From the NCBI GenBank assembly GCA_028551475.1, contig CM052357.1, positions 18,089,931 to 18,153,930 on the forward strand: 64,000 nt of DNA, in the 5' to 3' direction. The notes beneath the pieces are model-generated. The model made no database searches. It was not told the origin of the DNA and saw only the letters and a program-made list of their open reading frames with translations. The DNA is from Casuarina equisetifolia. Lineage: Eukaryota; Streptophyta; Magnoliopsida; Fagales; Casuarinaceae. Below are positions 1-11,244 of this stretch, piece by piece. The first letter of the stretch is position 1. Each line of letters begins with the position of its first letter. The translations under genes and the position numbers were made by a program.

Positions 1-529
1 ATATTTTGAATCCAAGAATGAGAAGTCTATTACATTTTTTTTTTTTCAAGAAAACCTAGAATTCTTGGCCTCTCTCTTGAGTTGTGCTCAATTTTCTCGT
101 CCTTTTTCTTTTGCCTCTTCTCTTTTCTTAAATAAGGTTTAGGTTTAAAGCTATTTTCTATTTTAGTAGAAGTGACTTTTAAAAATCCAAGACAATTGGG
201 TTTTGAACCCTTATATTAATTGGGCTTTGAACTCCTAACATGACTAGGTTTTCTAATTATTTAGAAAACTCAATAACGATAAAAAATTTAATAACAATCA
301 TTCAAAGCCCAAGCCTATCTTAATTTTCTTGATTTTGATATTTTGACCATATTTTACCACATAATAAGCATAAAGTTCACCATGCTTGTTCTTTTTCTCC
401 ATGCCTTTTCATGCTACAAAAATAAGGAAAATTCAAGTAAATAAATAGGAATTCAAATATTTTCTCATAAGCATTGCATTATTTATTGTCTAAAAATAGG
501 TAAATAACTCTATAAAAATAGAGTTATTA
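1..529 (-). mobile_element. LTR fragment, probably the 3' LTR of a minus-strand gag-only element
   Basis: The stretch matches the right-hand half of the LTR at 4,355-5,606. Both contain a gttgtgctcaattt block, an attgggttttgaac block and an inverted ACTCTATttttATAGAGT element close to the boundary. It ends in gagttatta, the reverse complement of a degenerate TGATAACTC LTR start. The window edge cuts the other end. I infer it is the distal LTR of the element whose proximal LTR is at 4,355-5,606. Confidence 0.65.
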
Positions 530-1420
530 GGTTGGCTTGAAGAGCTCAAACAATCCAAAAATGGCCTAAATCATTTTTTTAGTTAGATGCAACCTAGGAT
601 TTTACCTCAAGAGAAAATCAAACAAATTCTAAGATCTAGGTAAGATCTAAGATAATTGCATACTTCACATGAATATTCTCTAGAGATACACACAATTTAA
701 AAAATGAAAGACTTTTAGTGTTTAATAGATGGAACAACATAATCAAAATCATACTTAACTCATATTACAATTGCAAGTTTGAACAAAATATATATCTCTC
801 TAAGAATTTCTAAGAATTCATAACAAGGGATTCAAACATGATATAAGAAAAATTTTAACATTAGATGTAGCACAAAGTTTTTTTCCCTACCTCTAAACTT
901 GAATAAAGCATTGTCCTTAATGCAAAAAGAAAAGAAAACAATAATAAAGAAGGAACAAGAAAACTCCCCTAATTATAAGTTATGTCAATGTAGAGATGTG
1001 AGGAAGATATGGTGGCAAACTTCCAACAAAATATTAAAATGAAAATGCTTGGGTTGCTTCCCAAGAAATGCTTACTTTATAGTTTTTAGCCAAACTATTT
1101 TGAATGTTATTATTCAAGAGGATGGAATTGTAATAATTTAGGAGACAACTTATGTTGTAGAATGGTTAAACACTTTTCAGATATCCTTATTGTCTTATAT
1201 ACTTCTAGCTTCCTTTTTTTTTTTCTAGTATCTTTTTCAAAAATTATGTACAATTGGGTATTTGAACTGGAGCATATGTAAAATGAATGTTAATGTGCAA
1301 TTTGGAAGAAATATCAAGGAATTCTAAAAATTATTTATCTCTTTCCTATTTCTAGAAACTTTAAGGAGATGGAGTTGGAAGCATAAAGAGCTCAAAATTG
1401 TTGAGAAATAGTTTGCTCAT
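530..1420 (-). mobile_element. 3' internal region of the minus-strand non-autonomous LTR element
   Basis: This AT-rich stretch lies between the distal LTR and a solo LTR. It has no meaningful open frame. It carries tgggttgcttcccaag near 1,050, a sequence I associate with the 3' end of Tat/Athila-type gypsy elements. The gag frame before the solo LTR reads on into the right edge of this segment, so the solo LTR at 1,421-2,817 splits one original sequence. No pol sequence is visible, which makes the element gag-only. Confidence 0.5.
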
Positions 1421-2817
1421 TGTTTGGTGAAATTCTACATGCAAATATATATGTCGAACAAGTAATATAATGATAAGTACAGATATCATCCCACAAAGAC
1501 TGGTGTTTACTAAACTAACTAATTACTAACGATAAATAGACTCTAGAGCTTATCTAGCAAATCGAAATGATAAAACATTGATTAAAGAACTAAATTTAAC
1601 CTAAACTTGATTAACAAAGATGCTAGAGCGTCCGATTTCACCTAATTACTTTACACAAGTGTTGATCATCCATGCTAGCAAGATTAATTCTACTTATGTG
1701 ATGGAAAAATTTCCTAACTTATTCACTATCCCATGTGTAAGTATAACGAACCTACTTAGCTCATTAATTCATTATGAGTTTGCATATGAATTAAATAAAC
1801 TAAATGCATTAAGATATGTGAATATTCTAGTTTGTACCTAAAGCCACACAAATCATATGGTATATGTCTATCCATATTAATCTATGGTTGCATATTACAT
1901 GAAACAACTATATGCTATCTCCTGTTGGTCTCAAACATGCAAATCATATCATTTAAGTGGTAACTAATCACCTAAATGCATTAAGATCAGTAACATGCAA
2001 GTTCACATTCATAAAATATCTCACACAACATAAATAATCATAACATTCTTACTTCATAATCAAGTTATATCATAACTTTAACACAATGAACTAAAGCAAC
2101 ATATTTACACAAACTAAAATAGTGTAGGGAATTGAACAAGACATTTTGTAAATTAAAAACATTAAGCTATCGACAAAAATGCCTTCAAATCATAAAAGGG
2201 CTACACAAATCTTCACATCAGGGACAAGAAGGTTCTGTTTGAAAAACGGGGTTAAACGATCGTACACGCGCCGTCACGCGCTTCTGCACGCGCCACCACT
2301 CAGCTAGTGGCATGCGCCACCGTCCGCCGAAGGTCTTCACAGAAACTCCTAGAAATGTAGATCGGGATGTCAACATTGCAGATCTGAAAAAATATCCCAC
2401 AAATTTGCCACATAAACGCAAAGATCTAACGAAAGGACAAAGTTGGCGTTCGCACTTCTTTGCCAGAAACTGCCACAAAATTGCACGCAACTGCCACAGA
2501 ACTACTGGAAATCACTTTAGGAATTCAGATATGCTTTTAGATCACTAGAAAATGCTCTAAAATGGCTGGAAACTACACTTTAAATGCCAAAAATGTGTGT
2601 CGCCGAGAAAACAAGCCCACACAATAAAAGCCCCTCTTTTAAGCTCTCCTTCTATTTTCTCTTTTTCTTTTAGTTTTGTCCTTCTTTTCTTCATTTTTCT
2701 TCTATTTTGGGTTTGCTGCATAAAATAACACAAAATAAAAAAATACAATTAAATACAAATATAATTTAATAAAAAAATATTAAATATTACCTAAAACAAT
2801 ATAAAATAGAGTTTTCA
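1421..2817 (-). mobile_element. Solo LTR of a Ty3/gypsy-like element with perfect TSD
   Basis: On the minus strand the element begins TGAAAACTCTATTTT and ends CACCAAACA. It is flanked by perfect 5-bp direct repeats CTCAT at 1,416-1,420 and 2,818-2,822. The first bases resemble the LTR start at 21,746 (TGATAACTCTATTTT), and the interior 1,430-2,170 matches 4,360-5,060. The half at 2,200-2,550 is unusually CG-rich (acgcgcc repeats). A TTAAAAGAGGGGC run near 2,635 on the minus strand could be the promoter. Short open frames inside are not genes. Confidence 0.85.
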
Positions 2818-4100
2818 CTCATGGATGCATCCTTGGATTGTATGCTGACATTCTTATTCATTTTATTGAAAATGTCCTTGTCAGCATCATCTTCTCCCAT
2901 TTGATTGCCACTTGTTAAGGTTACTATCTCTACAATATTTGTAGGGCTTTTCTCCATAATGCAAAACAAGGGACCCTCCTCTCTCTTTGAGATCATATTG
3001 ATCAACTGACTCATCTACACCTTTAAATTTCTGATTAAAGCTTTTTGGTTTTGAAATTTTGTTTCATTATTCTACATTATCTTCGTGAACATGTCCTTTA
3101 AATTAGGCTTTACTTTTTCTCTTTGCTTGAATGTTGGTGGCAGTTACATTTCATTTGGGTTACTCCATGAAAACTTTTGATTATTGTCCCATCTTGGATT
3201 GTACAAGTTGGAGTAAGGCTCATTGTGTAACCTGCATGAAATCCCAACAAAATTAGCATATTCATTATATTGAGTATAAGGTTTACCTATTGTACATTCC
3301 ATGCTCACATGTCCTCCACTACAAAATTCATGTTCTCTACTCTGAATTCTCACAATTGGAATGCTTTGGTTATCAATCTTCTTATTGAGCACTTCCAATT
3401 ATGTGCACATTGCAGTAAAGATATCTACTTCATGGGCTCCACTTGCTTGCTTGCATTAGTAGCCTCTCAATAGACCATTAATAGCTATTGAATGTCATCT
3501 CCTTTAGGAAGTCATATGCATCTTTTACTATTTATTTATACACGGATCCCCTTGCAGCTGCATCAATTATAAAATGATACTAGACCTATCTTAAAATTTT
3601 TGTACCTATAATCATATAGGTAGTCCATGATCTAGACATCTCCTTGGAAGTTCCTTGAATCTTTCCCAAGATTCATACAGTGATTCATTCTCCATTTGTG
3701 CAAAAGTGATATATCTTTATGTACTTTTGTAGATTTTGTAGAAGGAAAGAACTTATGAAGAAATTTCTAAGCCAAATCATCCCATGTAGTAATCAATCCT
3801 GTAAGAAGTGAAAAGAGCCAATTTTTAGTTGTATTTCTAAGAGAATATGGAAATAGCCTTAACTTGATAGCATCATATGTGACTCTATCATATCTAATCA
3901 TATCACATAATTCAAAGAAGGTTTCAATGTGAGCATTTGGATCCTTGTTTGGTAGCCCACTAAATTGCATGGAGTTTTGAAGTATCTAGATAAAAACTGG
4001 CTTGATCTTAAAGTGGTTTGCCTGACTTCCAGGTCCAATGCTTAATGTGGCATTTCAAAATGTTGGTGCAATATAGTCTTTTAAAAGTCTACATGTATTA
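2818..4100 (-). pseudogene. Degenerate Ty3/gypsy gag of the minus-strand element
   Basis: Three open stretches on the minus strand (3,970-3,767, 3,398-3,144, 3,014-2,818) are parts of one gag broken by stops and frameshifts. The first carries FSGLPNKDPNAHIETFFELC and a WDDLA end, typical of the plant gypsy gag core. The second carries a CSGGHVSMEC knuckle-like motif followed by PYSNLYNPRWDNN, as in Tat/Athila gag. The third starts with an LINMISKREEG-type segment found just downstream in the same family. No protease, RT or integrase follows: gag passes straight into the 3' internal region. Confidence 0.8.
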
Positions 4101-4330
4101 TCATATATCTCCATCATTGTTGCTTAATCTTTCTACAATAGCAACTTAACAAATAAATTTTTTTCTTCTTTTTTTTGGAAGAAAAAAAAGGTAAAATATA
4201 AATAAAACTAGAAAAAAATATTCGTTTCTTTTTTTTTGAAAATTAAAAAAATAATTTTTTTAAGAAAATAAAAGGTAGATTAAACCTAAAAATTATTCAA
4301 TATTAATATTAATTAACAATAAACAACCAA

Positions 4331-4348
4331 TCCTCGGTAACAATGCCA
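4331..4348 (-). promoter_or_regulatory. Primer-binding site, tRNA-Asp type, decayed
   Basis: Seven bases inside the LTR edge the plus strand reads TCCTCGGTAACAATGCCA. It aligns base for base with the 3' end of plant tRNA-Asp (TCCCCGGCAACGGCGCCA). Every mismatch is a C-to-T or G-to-A transition. It fixes the element orientation as minus. Confidence 0.7.
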
Positions 4349-4354
4349 AAAACT

Positions 4355-5606
4355 TGTTTGGTAAAATTCTAAATACAAGTGAACATGTTGAACAAGTAAT
4401 ATAATGATAAGAAAAATATCATCTTATAGAGATTGGTAATTACAAAGCCAACTAATTATTAATGATGAACAACTCCTAGAATTTATCTACCAAACCAAAT
4501 TGATAGATAATAAACTAACCAACTAAATTTAATAAAACTAAATACACAAAACATGTTAGAGCTTCCGATTTCACCATAATTATGAGGTACTAATGTAGAT
4601 TATGTATGCTTGCAAAAGGGATAATATCTATGTAATGGCAAAATCTCTAATTTATTCACTATCTTATGTCTAGCTATAATGAACCTATTTAGTTTATTAA
4701 TTCACTATATTTCTATATGTGAATTGAAGAAAACCAAATGCATTAGGATCTATGAACATTCCCAATTTGCACTAAAAGCCACACAAACAATATGGTATAT
4801 GTCTATCCAAATATAATTTATGGTTACATATTAAAGAAGTAATTGCATATCATTTATTATCAATTTTAAATATGCAAATTAGATCATTTAAATGGCAACT
4901 AATTACTTAAAAGCATTAAACATAGTAATATGCAACTTCACATAAATGAAATATCTTGCAAAACATAATAATTATAAGATTCATACCATCATAATTAGGT
5001 TACATCATAGCTCTAATAAAAGTAAACTAAAACATAAAGAAATAATAAGGAAGAACAATAATAGGAATTAAAGAAGGCATCTTAAATCCAAAAACAAGAA
5101 ATTTGTCACCCTTTTTATCTTCTCTTCAGGATAACCTTAAATTCCTATCATCTCTTTTGAGTTGTGCTCAATTTCCTCCCCTTCTTTTGTCTATTCTATT
5201 CTTTTAAATAGGGTTTAGGTTTAAACTTATCTCCTATCTTAGTAGAAGTGGGTTTTGGATATCTAAAATAATTGGGTTTTGAACTCCTAATTTAGTTAGG
5301 CTTTGAACTACTAATATGATTAGGTTTTTTAATCATTTAGAAACCCAATAACAATAAAAAAATATAATAACAATCATCCAAAGCCTAAGCCCATCTTGAT
5401 TTTCTTTACCTTGATATTTTGACTATATTTTGCCATATAATAATCATTAGGTTCTCCATGCTTATTCTTTTTCTTCATGTCTCCTTATTCTATAAAGACA
5501 AGGCAAATTTAAGTACATAAATAAGAATTCAAATATTTTCTCATAAGCATTTTATTATTTATTACCTAAAAATAGGTAAAATAACTCTATAAAAATAAAG
5601 TTATTA
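4355..5606 (-). mobile_element. 5' LTR of the minus-strand gag-only element
   Basis: The LTR ends in CCAAACA next to the primer-binding site and starts TAATAACTTTATTTTTATAG on the minus strand, a G-to-A variant of the TGATAACTC start seen at 21,746. It shares sequence with 1-529 and with the solo LTRs at 1,421 and 21,746. Its right edge abuts a plus-strand gypsy integrase at 5,607, which it interrupts. Confidence 0.8.
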
Positions 5607-6250
5607 GGATACCAAGTTTTTGAATCATTTTTGGAGAAATTTATGGACAAAACTTGGCATCAAGCTCTTATTCAATACTTCTCATCATCCCTAAATTGAT
5701 GGCTAGATTGAGGTGACCAATCGCACATTGGGAACTTTCTTGCACATTATGATCAACTAGAGTTTGAAGAATTGGGACATGAAGCTTGCCCATGCAAAGT
5801 TTGCATACAATTGAGCTCCAAGTTCTATAATCGGGTATTCTGCCTCGTGATACCCAAATTAGTTTGAACACAAATGGTTTGAACACAGATGATAAGGCCA
5901 AAGCCATGAAAAAGCTTCGTGAGAGCATTTGTTCTTAAATAGAAAAGGCTAATGAAACATACAAAAGGAAGGCCAATAAGCATCAAAAGCCTTTTCAATT
6001 TCATCCAGGAGACTTAGTTTGGGTGCATCTGTGATAGGAGCAATTTACATCCAAGAGAAAGAACAAGTTAGCCCCTCAAGCAAATGGCCTTTTTGAAGTG
6101 ATTTCTAAAGTTAGGGATAATGCATACAAAATTTATTTTCCAAGTGAATACGGAGGAGTTTCTACCATGTTCAATGTTGGTGATTTATCCCCCTATTTGG
6201 AAGATGTTGATCTTTAGGATTTGAAGGCAAATCCTAATCAACCCAAGGAG
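5607..6250 (+). pseudogene. Ty3/gypsy integrase C-terminal half, interrupted
   Basis: One plus frame reads DTKFLNHFWRNLWTKLG, then HHPxIDGxIEVTNRTLGTFL, then HPGDLVWVHL and MFNVGDLSPYLED, with several in-frame stops. These are the last catalytic block, the GPY/F-like region and the conserved tail of a gypsy integrase. The catalytic glutamate is kept in IEVTN. The fragment starts exactly where the minus-strand LTR ends, in the middle of the conserved block, so that LTR element inserted into this gene. The upstream half lies outside the window. Confidence 0.85.
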
Positions 6251-7130
6251 ATTGATGTGGGAATAACTATGTCAGCCTAAGCTTTTAGCCTAACCCATAT
6301 GTTAAGTTTGTTAATTCATACTTCCTTGGGCCACAACATAATCTAGTGGGTCTAAGAAGGCTAAGGTTGAAGAGTAACCTAAGAATATTTTGTAGCATCT
6401 CTACAGTCTTTAATATGGGGGTTTCTTAAATAGTTATTGAGTCCTTAATTCCTTAGATTTTCTTTATTGTCTAAGATTGTTTTCTTTTGTTTAGTTTTCC
6501 TTAATTGTCTAGATTCTTGATCCATTTAAGGTTTTCATACTTATTAGATCCCTTATTTGTCTAGAACTCCCTTATTTGTCAAAATCTAGATTTGTTAAGA
6601 CTTCCTTAATTTTAAGGATTCTTGATTTACCAGAATCCTTCTAGAATTAGGTTTTAAGGATTTTTGATTTACTAGGATCCTTTTAGGATTAGGTTTAGCT
6701 ACTTATTTAAAGGGAACATTGTTTCATTTGTAAGTAGACTTATTTTTTAGAGAATAGAAACCCCTAGGTTATGTGATCAACTTTTGCATCCTTTAACCAA
6801 TTTTTTTTCTCAAAGATTGGTGGTGGAGCACCTCTTTGATTGGTGGCATTACCTTTATGTTTTAGAGTTTATTGGCATCTATCTTTTGTTTTCGCTCTTT
6901 GTATTTTCATTTTTATCCCTTTCTCCCTATCTAAACACTCATTTTTCTTGCAAAAAACCCCAAAACACCAAAATAATGATTTTTACATATCACTTGTAAT
7001 TGAGCTTACTCAAGCCTACCACAAGAAATTGAATCAATTAGTCTAGCACAATTGAATCAAACCAATACTAAATGTTGATTGACATAAAAAAAATAACAAT
7101 CACAAGAAAATTGGAGGGAAAATGTTGCAA
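6251..7130 (+). mobile_element. Probable 3' end and LTR of the interrupted gypsy element
   Basis: Downstream of the integrase tail there is a purine-rich aatatggggg at about 6,413. A long non-coding stretch with repeated cttatttgtc words follows, then a TATTTAAAGGG box at 6,704. The arrangement suggests the 3' LTR, but I could not fix its ends. Part of it (6,790-7,040) resembles 7,770-8,030. Confidence 0.4.
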
Positions 7131-7379
7131 ATGAGGGAGCTTAATCCAACCCTAATATTTTATGAATAAGCTTGAACTCCACGTCAAGGAAATGATAGTT
7201 TCTGACATATATTGAAGAAAACAACAAAAGAAAGCATATAACAAACATAAAAAAGGAAGGGGCAATCAAATGGGATGAAGGTGACATCCGACAAATTACT
7301 TTCTTCAATGATTCCATTCAAGTTGAGTGATAAGCTTCCTTAACTGCAGCCAGTTTTAAGAGAAGATGATGTTGGTGCA

Positions 7380-8190
7380 TTGACGTTTAAGTGTTACCCA
7401 TTCCTATGTTAAAGAGCAATGGTCATAATGTTTTCTATTGGGTTCAAGAAGTCTAGATTGAAGAGAATTTCTGAAATTACTTGAGATTTCTAAATTATTT
7501 AAAAAAAAACTAATTGTTTGTAATTTTTTAAATTGTATGAGATTTATTAATTGTTTAATATTTTCTTAAGAAATTTCTTTGTGAGGAGCATCTCCCAAAT
7601 TATATAAGATTCTTTTGTGGAGAATATCTTATATCTCATAGATGTTCTATGATTCCTTTAGTATTAAGCTTTAGTTTTCTATTTATAGAGTTGGTCTTTT
7701 CAATTGTAATTAGTCTAGTCCAATCTAGTCCTGAATGAAATATAAAACTTGAATTATTTGTTCAACTTGATTTCTTTATTCAACTTTTTCTAGAAATTGA
7801 TGGTAGATCACATCCTTAATCTATGGCCTAACCTTTATGTCATAGAGCCATTTTCTAACATGTCCTTACGTTTTTATTTTTTATTTTTAAGCTTTCATTT
7901 TTAACCTTTTCCTTTCCTATCAACACCACCCGTTTTCTTGTAAAAATACATAAAAGCTACCATAACATACAAATCATAAACTGAGTTCACTCAATCCCAC
8001 TAAATCTACATCAAAAGAGAAAAGAAAAGAGAGGGGGAGATACATATATATTTCATGACCTTAAAGTCAACCCAATAATATAAGTACAAAGAGACAAAGC
8101 AACCTAGCAACTGGTGTTAGAGAAGCAAGACACCTTTGAGGTAAGGGAAAAATTAGGAGCAGAAAGATTGCCAAAACACTTGTAGCATGA
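7380..8190 (+). mobile_element. Diverged LTR-like segment
   Basis: 7,770-8,030 aligns loosely with 6,790-7,040 (both have a ttggtggtgg/ttgatggtag start, an acctttatgt block and a tttcttg-aaaa tail). A TATTTATAGAG box lies near 7,679. This is probably an older LTR of the same family. No coding sequence is seen here or in 7,131-7,379. Confidence 0.3.
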
Positions 8191-8200
8191 CATTAAATCG

Positions 8201-8551
8201 TGTTAGGTTTGGAGTAAATTAGTAAGGGTGATTATGTAACTACTATGTTTATGTTGTGGGTAGTTTATAGGGTTTCTCAGTCCTAGTTTATTTGGGTTTC
8301 CTTGGTACTAGTATAAAAGGAAAAACTATAGGGAAAACCTAGTTATGAGGTTGAGAAAGATTGAGAGAAAACAGAGGTTTTTTTAAACACTGTAACCCTC
8401 CTCATCATAGTGAAGAATTGCTCCTTAGGCCGGGGATGTAAAGATTATCCCAAACCTAATGTGTTTCTTTACTTAACTAATATTCTCTTTGTGTGTGTGG
8501 TGAGATTTTGAGAGATTCTATGAGTTTAGATTCACGGGTTTGTTTCTAACA
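8201..8551 (+). repeat. 5' LTR of copia element 1
   Basis: It starts TGTTAGGTTTGGAG and ends TTTCTAACA. A TATAAAAGG box lies near 8,313. It is paired with 15,265-15,622. Confidence 0.93.
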
Positions 8552-8554
8552 AAC

Positions 8555-8572
8555 TGGTATCAGGACCAGGTT
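8555..8572 (+). promoter_or_regulatory. Primer-binding site, initiator tRNA-Met type
   Basis: TGGTATCAGGACCAGG follows the LTR after three bases. It resembles the TGGTATCAGAGC complement of initiator tRNA-Met that plant copia elements use. Confidence 0.8.
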
Positions 8573-9458
8573 CCTAAATTAGGGTCAAGCCTTGTTCCTT
8601 TTCAAGTAGTTAGTGGAAGAACAATTGTTTTGGTATGTATTTAGCACACTATACATAAGAGGGAAGCAATCAACAAAGGCTTTGTTCAAAGAAGCCTTTT
8701 GTCGAACACTTGGTGTGCAATACACGAAGGGAGAAGTCAAAATCAACGTTTGAGGTATGGATTTTCTTCTTTAGCCTTCGTTTGTGTGATTTCTGACTTC
8801 TCTATAGCTAGAAAATCAATTAGAGTGTTGCGGGTTGCATTGAACCCGTGAGGCTAAAAAGGGGATTTGCGATTCCTCTTTCGTTTGAGCATTTCATGGA
8901 GTGATTTTGAGTTTTATAGACTTACTAGAAGCTGGTCTATTGATTAATGTTCTTGTTTCATTAGAAACCATTGTGGAATAGCAATAAATGGAGCAGAAAG
9001 GAGGCTACAACAGCAAAATGGGTCTGTTGACCCAATTTTGACCTAGAGTTAACTTATTGACCTAGTCAAAGTTAACTTGTTGACTTAGTTAGAGTTGACT
9101 CATTGATCATTGACCATTAATTGGATTCGAAGACTCATCCTAGCCTAAGATCCAAACCTGATTCGTCAACCCAGTCTAGTTGACCATTGATTGTTGACTA
9201 AGGTGTAATTGTTTACTGTTAACCAAGCATTGACCATTGACTTTGACTGGACAAAATTTTTAGGTGATTTCTATGCCAATTTTTAAAGTATTTTTCTGTG
9301 ATTTTTTAAGAGATATTTAACTATTTTTAAGCATAATCATAGGGGTATTTTGGTCAATTTGGTTAACATTTGTTAAGGGGTATTTTGATAATTTTGCACT
9401 TTTGATTTCTATTTAAGGGGAAAGTCAAAAAGGAGTTTATTTTGTTGTGATAGTCAGT

Positions 9459-10322
9459 ATGAATACTCCTAGTAAAGGTGTGACCATGTTAAATTCATCT
9501 AATTTCCAAACTTGGAAGTCGCGGATGAGAGATTACTTGATTAGTAAAAATCTATATAATGCTGTGGAAGGAAATTCTCCTAGGCTTGAAAAGCTAATTG
9601 ATAAAGAGTAAGAGAAGTTGAATAAGAAAACTATTTCTCAAATTAGACAATTTATTGAGGACAATATTTATCACCATATTGCGTAAGAGACTAAAGCTAG
9701 TGAGTTATGGAAGAAGCTTGAGGCTCTTTATGAATGCAAGATTCCTCATAATAAGGTTTCTCTACTTAAAAGGTTAATTAACTTGAAATACAAGGTAAGA
9801 CGGCCAATGACAGAGTTTTTGAGTGAATTTAAGTCTTTGGTGAATCAGTTGGCAATGGTAAAGATTGCTCTAGAAGATGAATTGCAGGCAATGTTATTGT
9901 TGAGTAACTTACTTGATAGTTGGCAGACATTAGTAGTCACTTTAACAAACACAACTTCAGGTGGCATTTTGAGTATGAAAATAGTCCATGAAAGTTTGCT
10001 TAATGAAGAAACCAGAGTAATTGAGCAAGGAATATCTAGACATTTGGAAGTATTGGTTATAGAAAAGAGAGGGAGAAATAGATATGTAGACATAAATAGA
10101 GACAAAAATAAGAGTAGAGCACCAAATTCTGATAGACCACGTGGAGTGTTCTATTCAAGGAAAGATGTCAAGTGCTATCATTGTGGTAAGTCTGGCCAGT
10201 ATAACAGAGATTGTAGAATACTCAAAGAAAAAGAATCAAAGAATGGAGAAAAGGAAGTTAAAAATAATACAATGGCAACTACATCCGGTATTGGGGATAT
10301 TATGATCTTTTGTGATCTTTAG
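9459..10322 (+). pseudogene. Copia gag (capsid and zinc knuckle), two stops, knuckle His lost
   Basis: An ATG at 9,459 starts MNTPSKGVTMLNSSNFQTWK, the usual start of a copia gag. The frame has stop codons near 9,610 and 9,686 and is then open from 9,783 to 10,322. Near the end comes CYHCGKSGQYNRDC. The canonical retroviral-type knuckle is CX2CX4HX4C, and here the histidine is glutamine, so zinc binding should be impaired. The gag would package the element RNA in a virus-like particle. The stops and the lost ligand show it is dead. Confidence 0.88.
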
Positions 10323-11244
10323 ATCAACATCTCATGTCAGGTTTTGTCTTGGATTGTTAACATAAGTGCCTCTTTTCATGTTACCCCACATGAAAGGTTT
10401 TTCACATCTTATTCAGGTAGTGATTTTGGGTGCGTTAGCTTGGGATATAATGCACAAGCAAATATAGTTGGCATTGGAGATGTAGTCTTAGAGATTGGTG
10501 TTGGATGTAAGCTAGTTCTAAAGAATGTCAGACATGTCCTTGAGATTTGTTTCAACTTGATTTCTATTGGCATCCTTTATGATGAGGGATATGAAAACTA
10601 CTTTGGTGGCAGTAAATGGTAACTTAGTAAAGGTTCTCTTATACTTGCAAAAGGGCAAAAGATTAGTACTTTCTACAAGACCAAAGCTAATATTTAGAAA
10701 GGCAAGGTAAATATGGTGGAAGATAATCACATGAAACTATGGCATAAGTAACTTGGACATCTAAGTGAGAAGGGACTTTAGCATTTGATAAAGGAATAAA
10801 ATCATATTAAGAGTCAATGGTGCTGATTTGTAGTTGAACCTTTGTGATCACTTCTTAGTTGGAAACCAAAGTAAAGTCTCATTTCAGAGAGGACCCCCAT
10901 CTAGAAGAAAACATGTTCTTGATTTGATTCATTTAGATGTGTGTATGTTAAAGGTGAAAACTCTTGGTGGTGCTATGTATTTTGTTACTTTCATTGATGA
11001 TCATTCTAGAAAGGTGTGAGCTTATGCATTGAAGACTAAGGATTAGGTTTTAAAGGTTTTCAAATAGTTTCAAACTATGGTTAAGAGAGCAACTGGAAGG
11101 AATCTGAAGTATGTCCATGTAGATAATGGAGGTAAATACAAAGGGTCGTTTGAAGATTATTACAAAACTTAGGGTATCAGGCTTGAAAAGACAGTTCCTA
11201 AAACTCTAAAGCATAATAGGGTTACAAGACGGATGAATAGTATT
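10323..11244 (+). pseudogene. Copia pol, protease and integrase N-terminal part
   Basis: The first frame (10,344-10,622) contains SWIVNISASFHVTPH. Copia proteases have a D-S/T-G catalytic triad here, replaced by N-I-S. The GAG-pre-integrase block (LWHKxLGHLSEKGL) and the integrase core (HLDVCM, FIDDHSRKV, VDNGGKY) follow, with stops. The frame ends at RRMN, in the conserved block just before a foreign insertion. Confidence 0.88.

Noticed and set aside
2218-2548. Open frames on both strands in a CG-rich stretch
   Set aside because: They lie wholly inside the solo LTR at 1,421-2,817 and have low-complexity composition.
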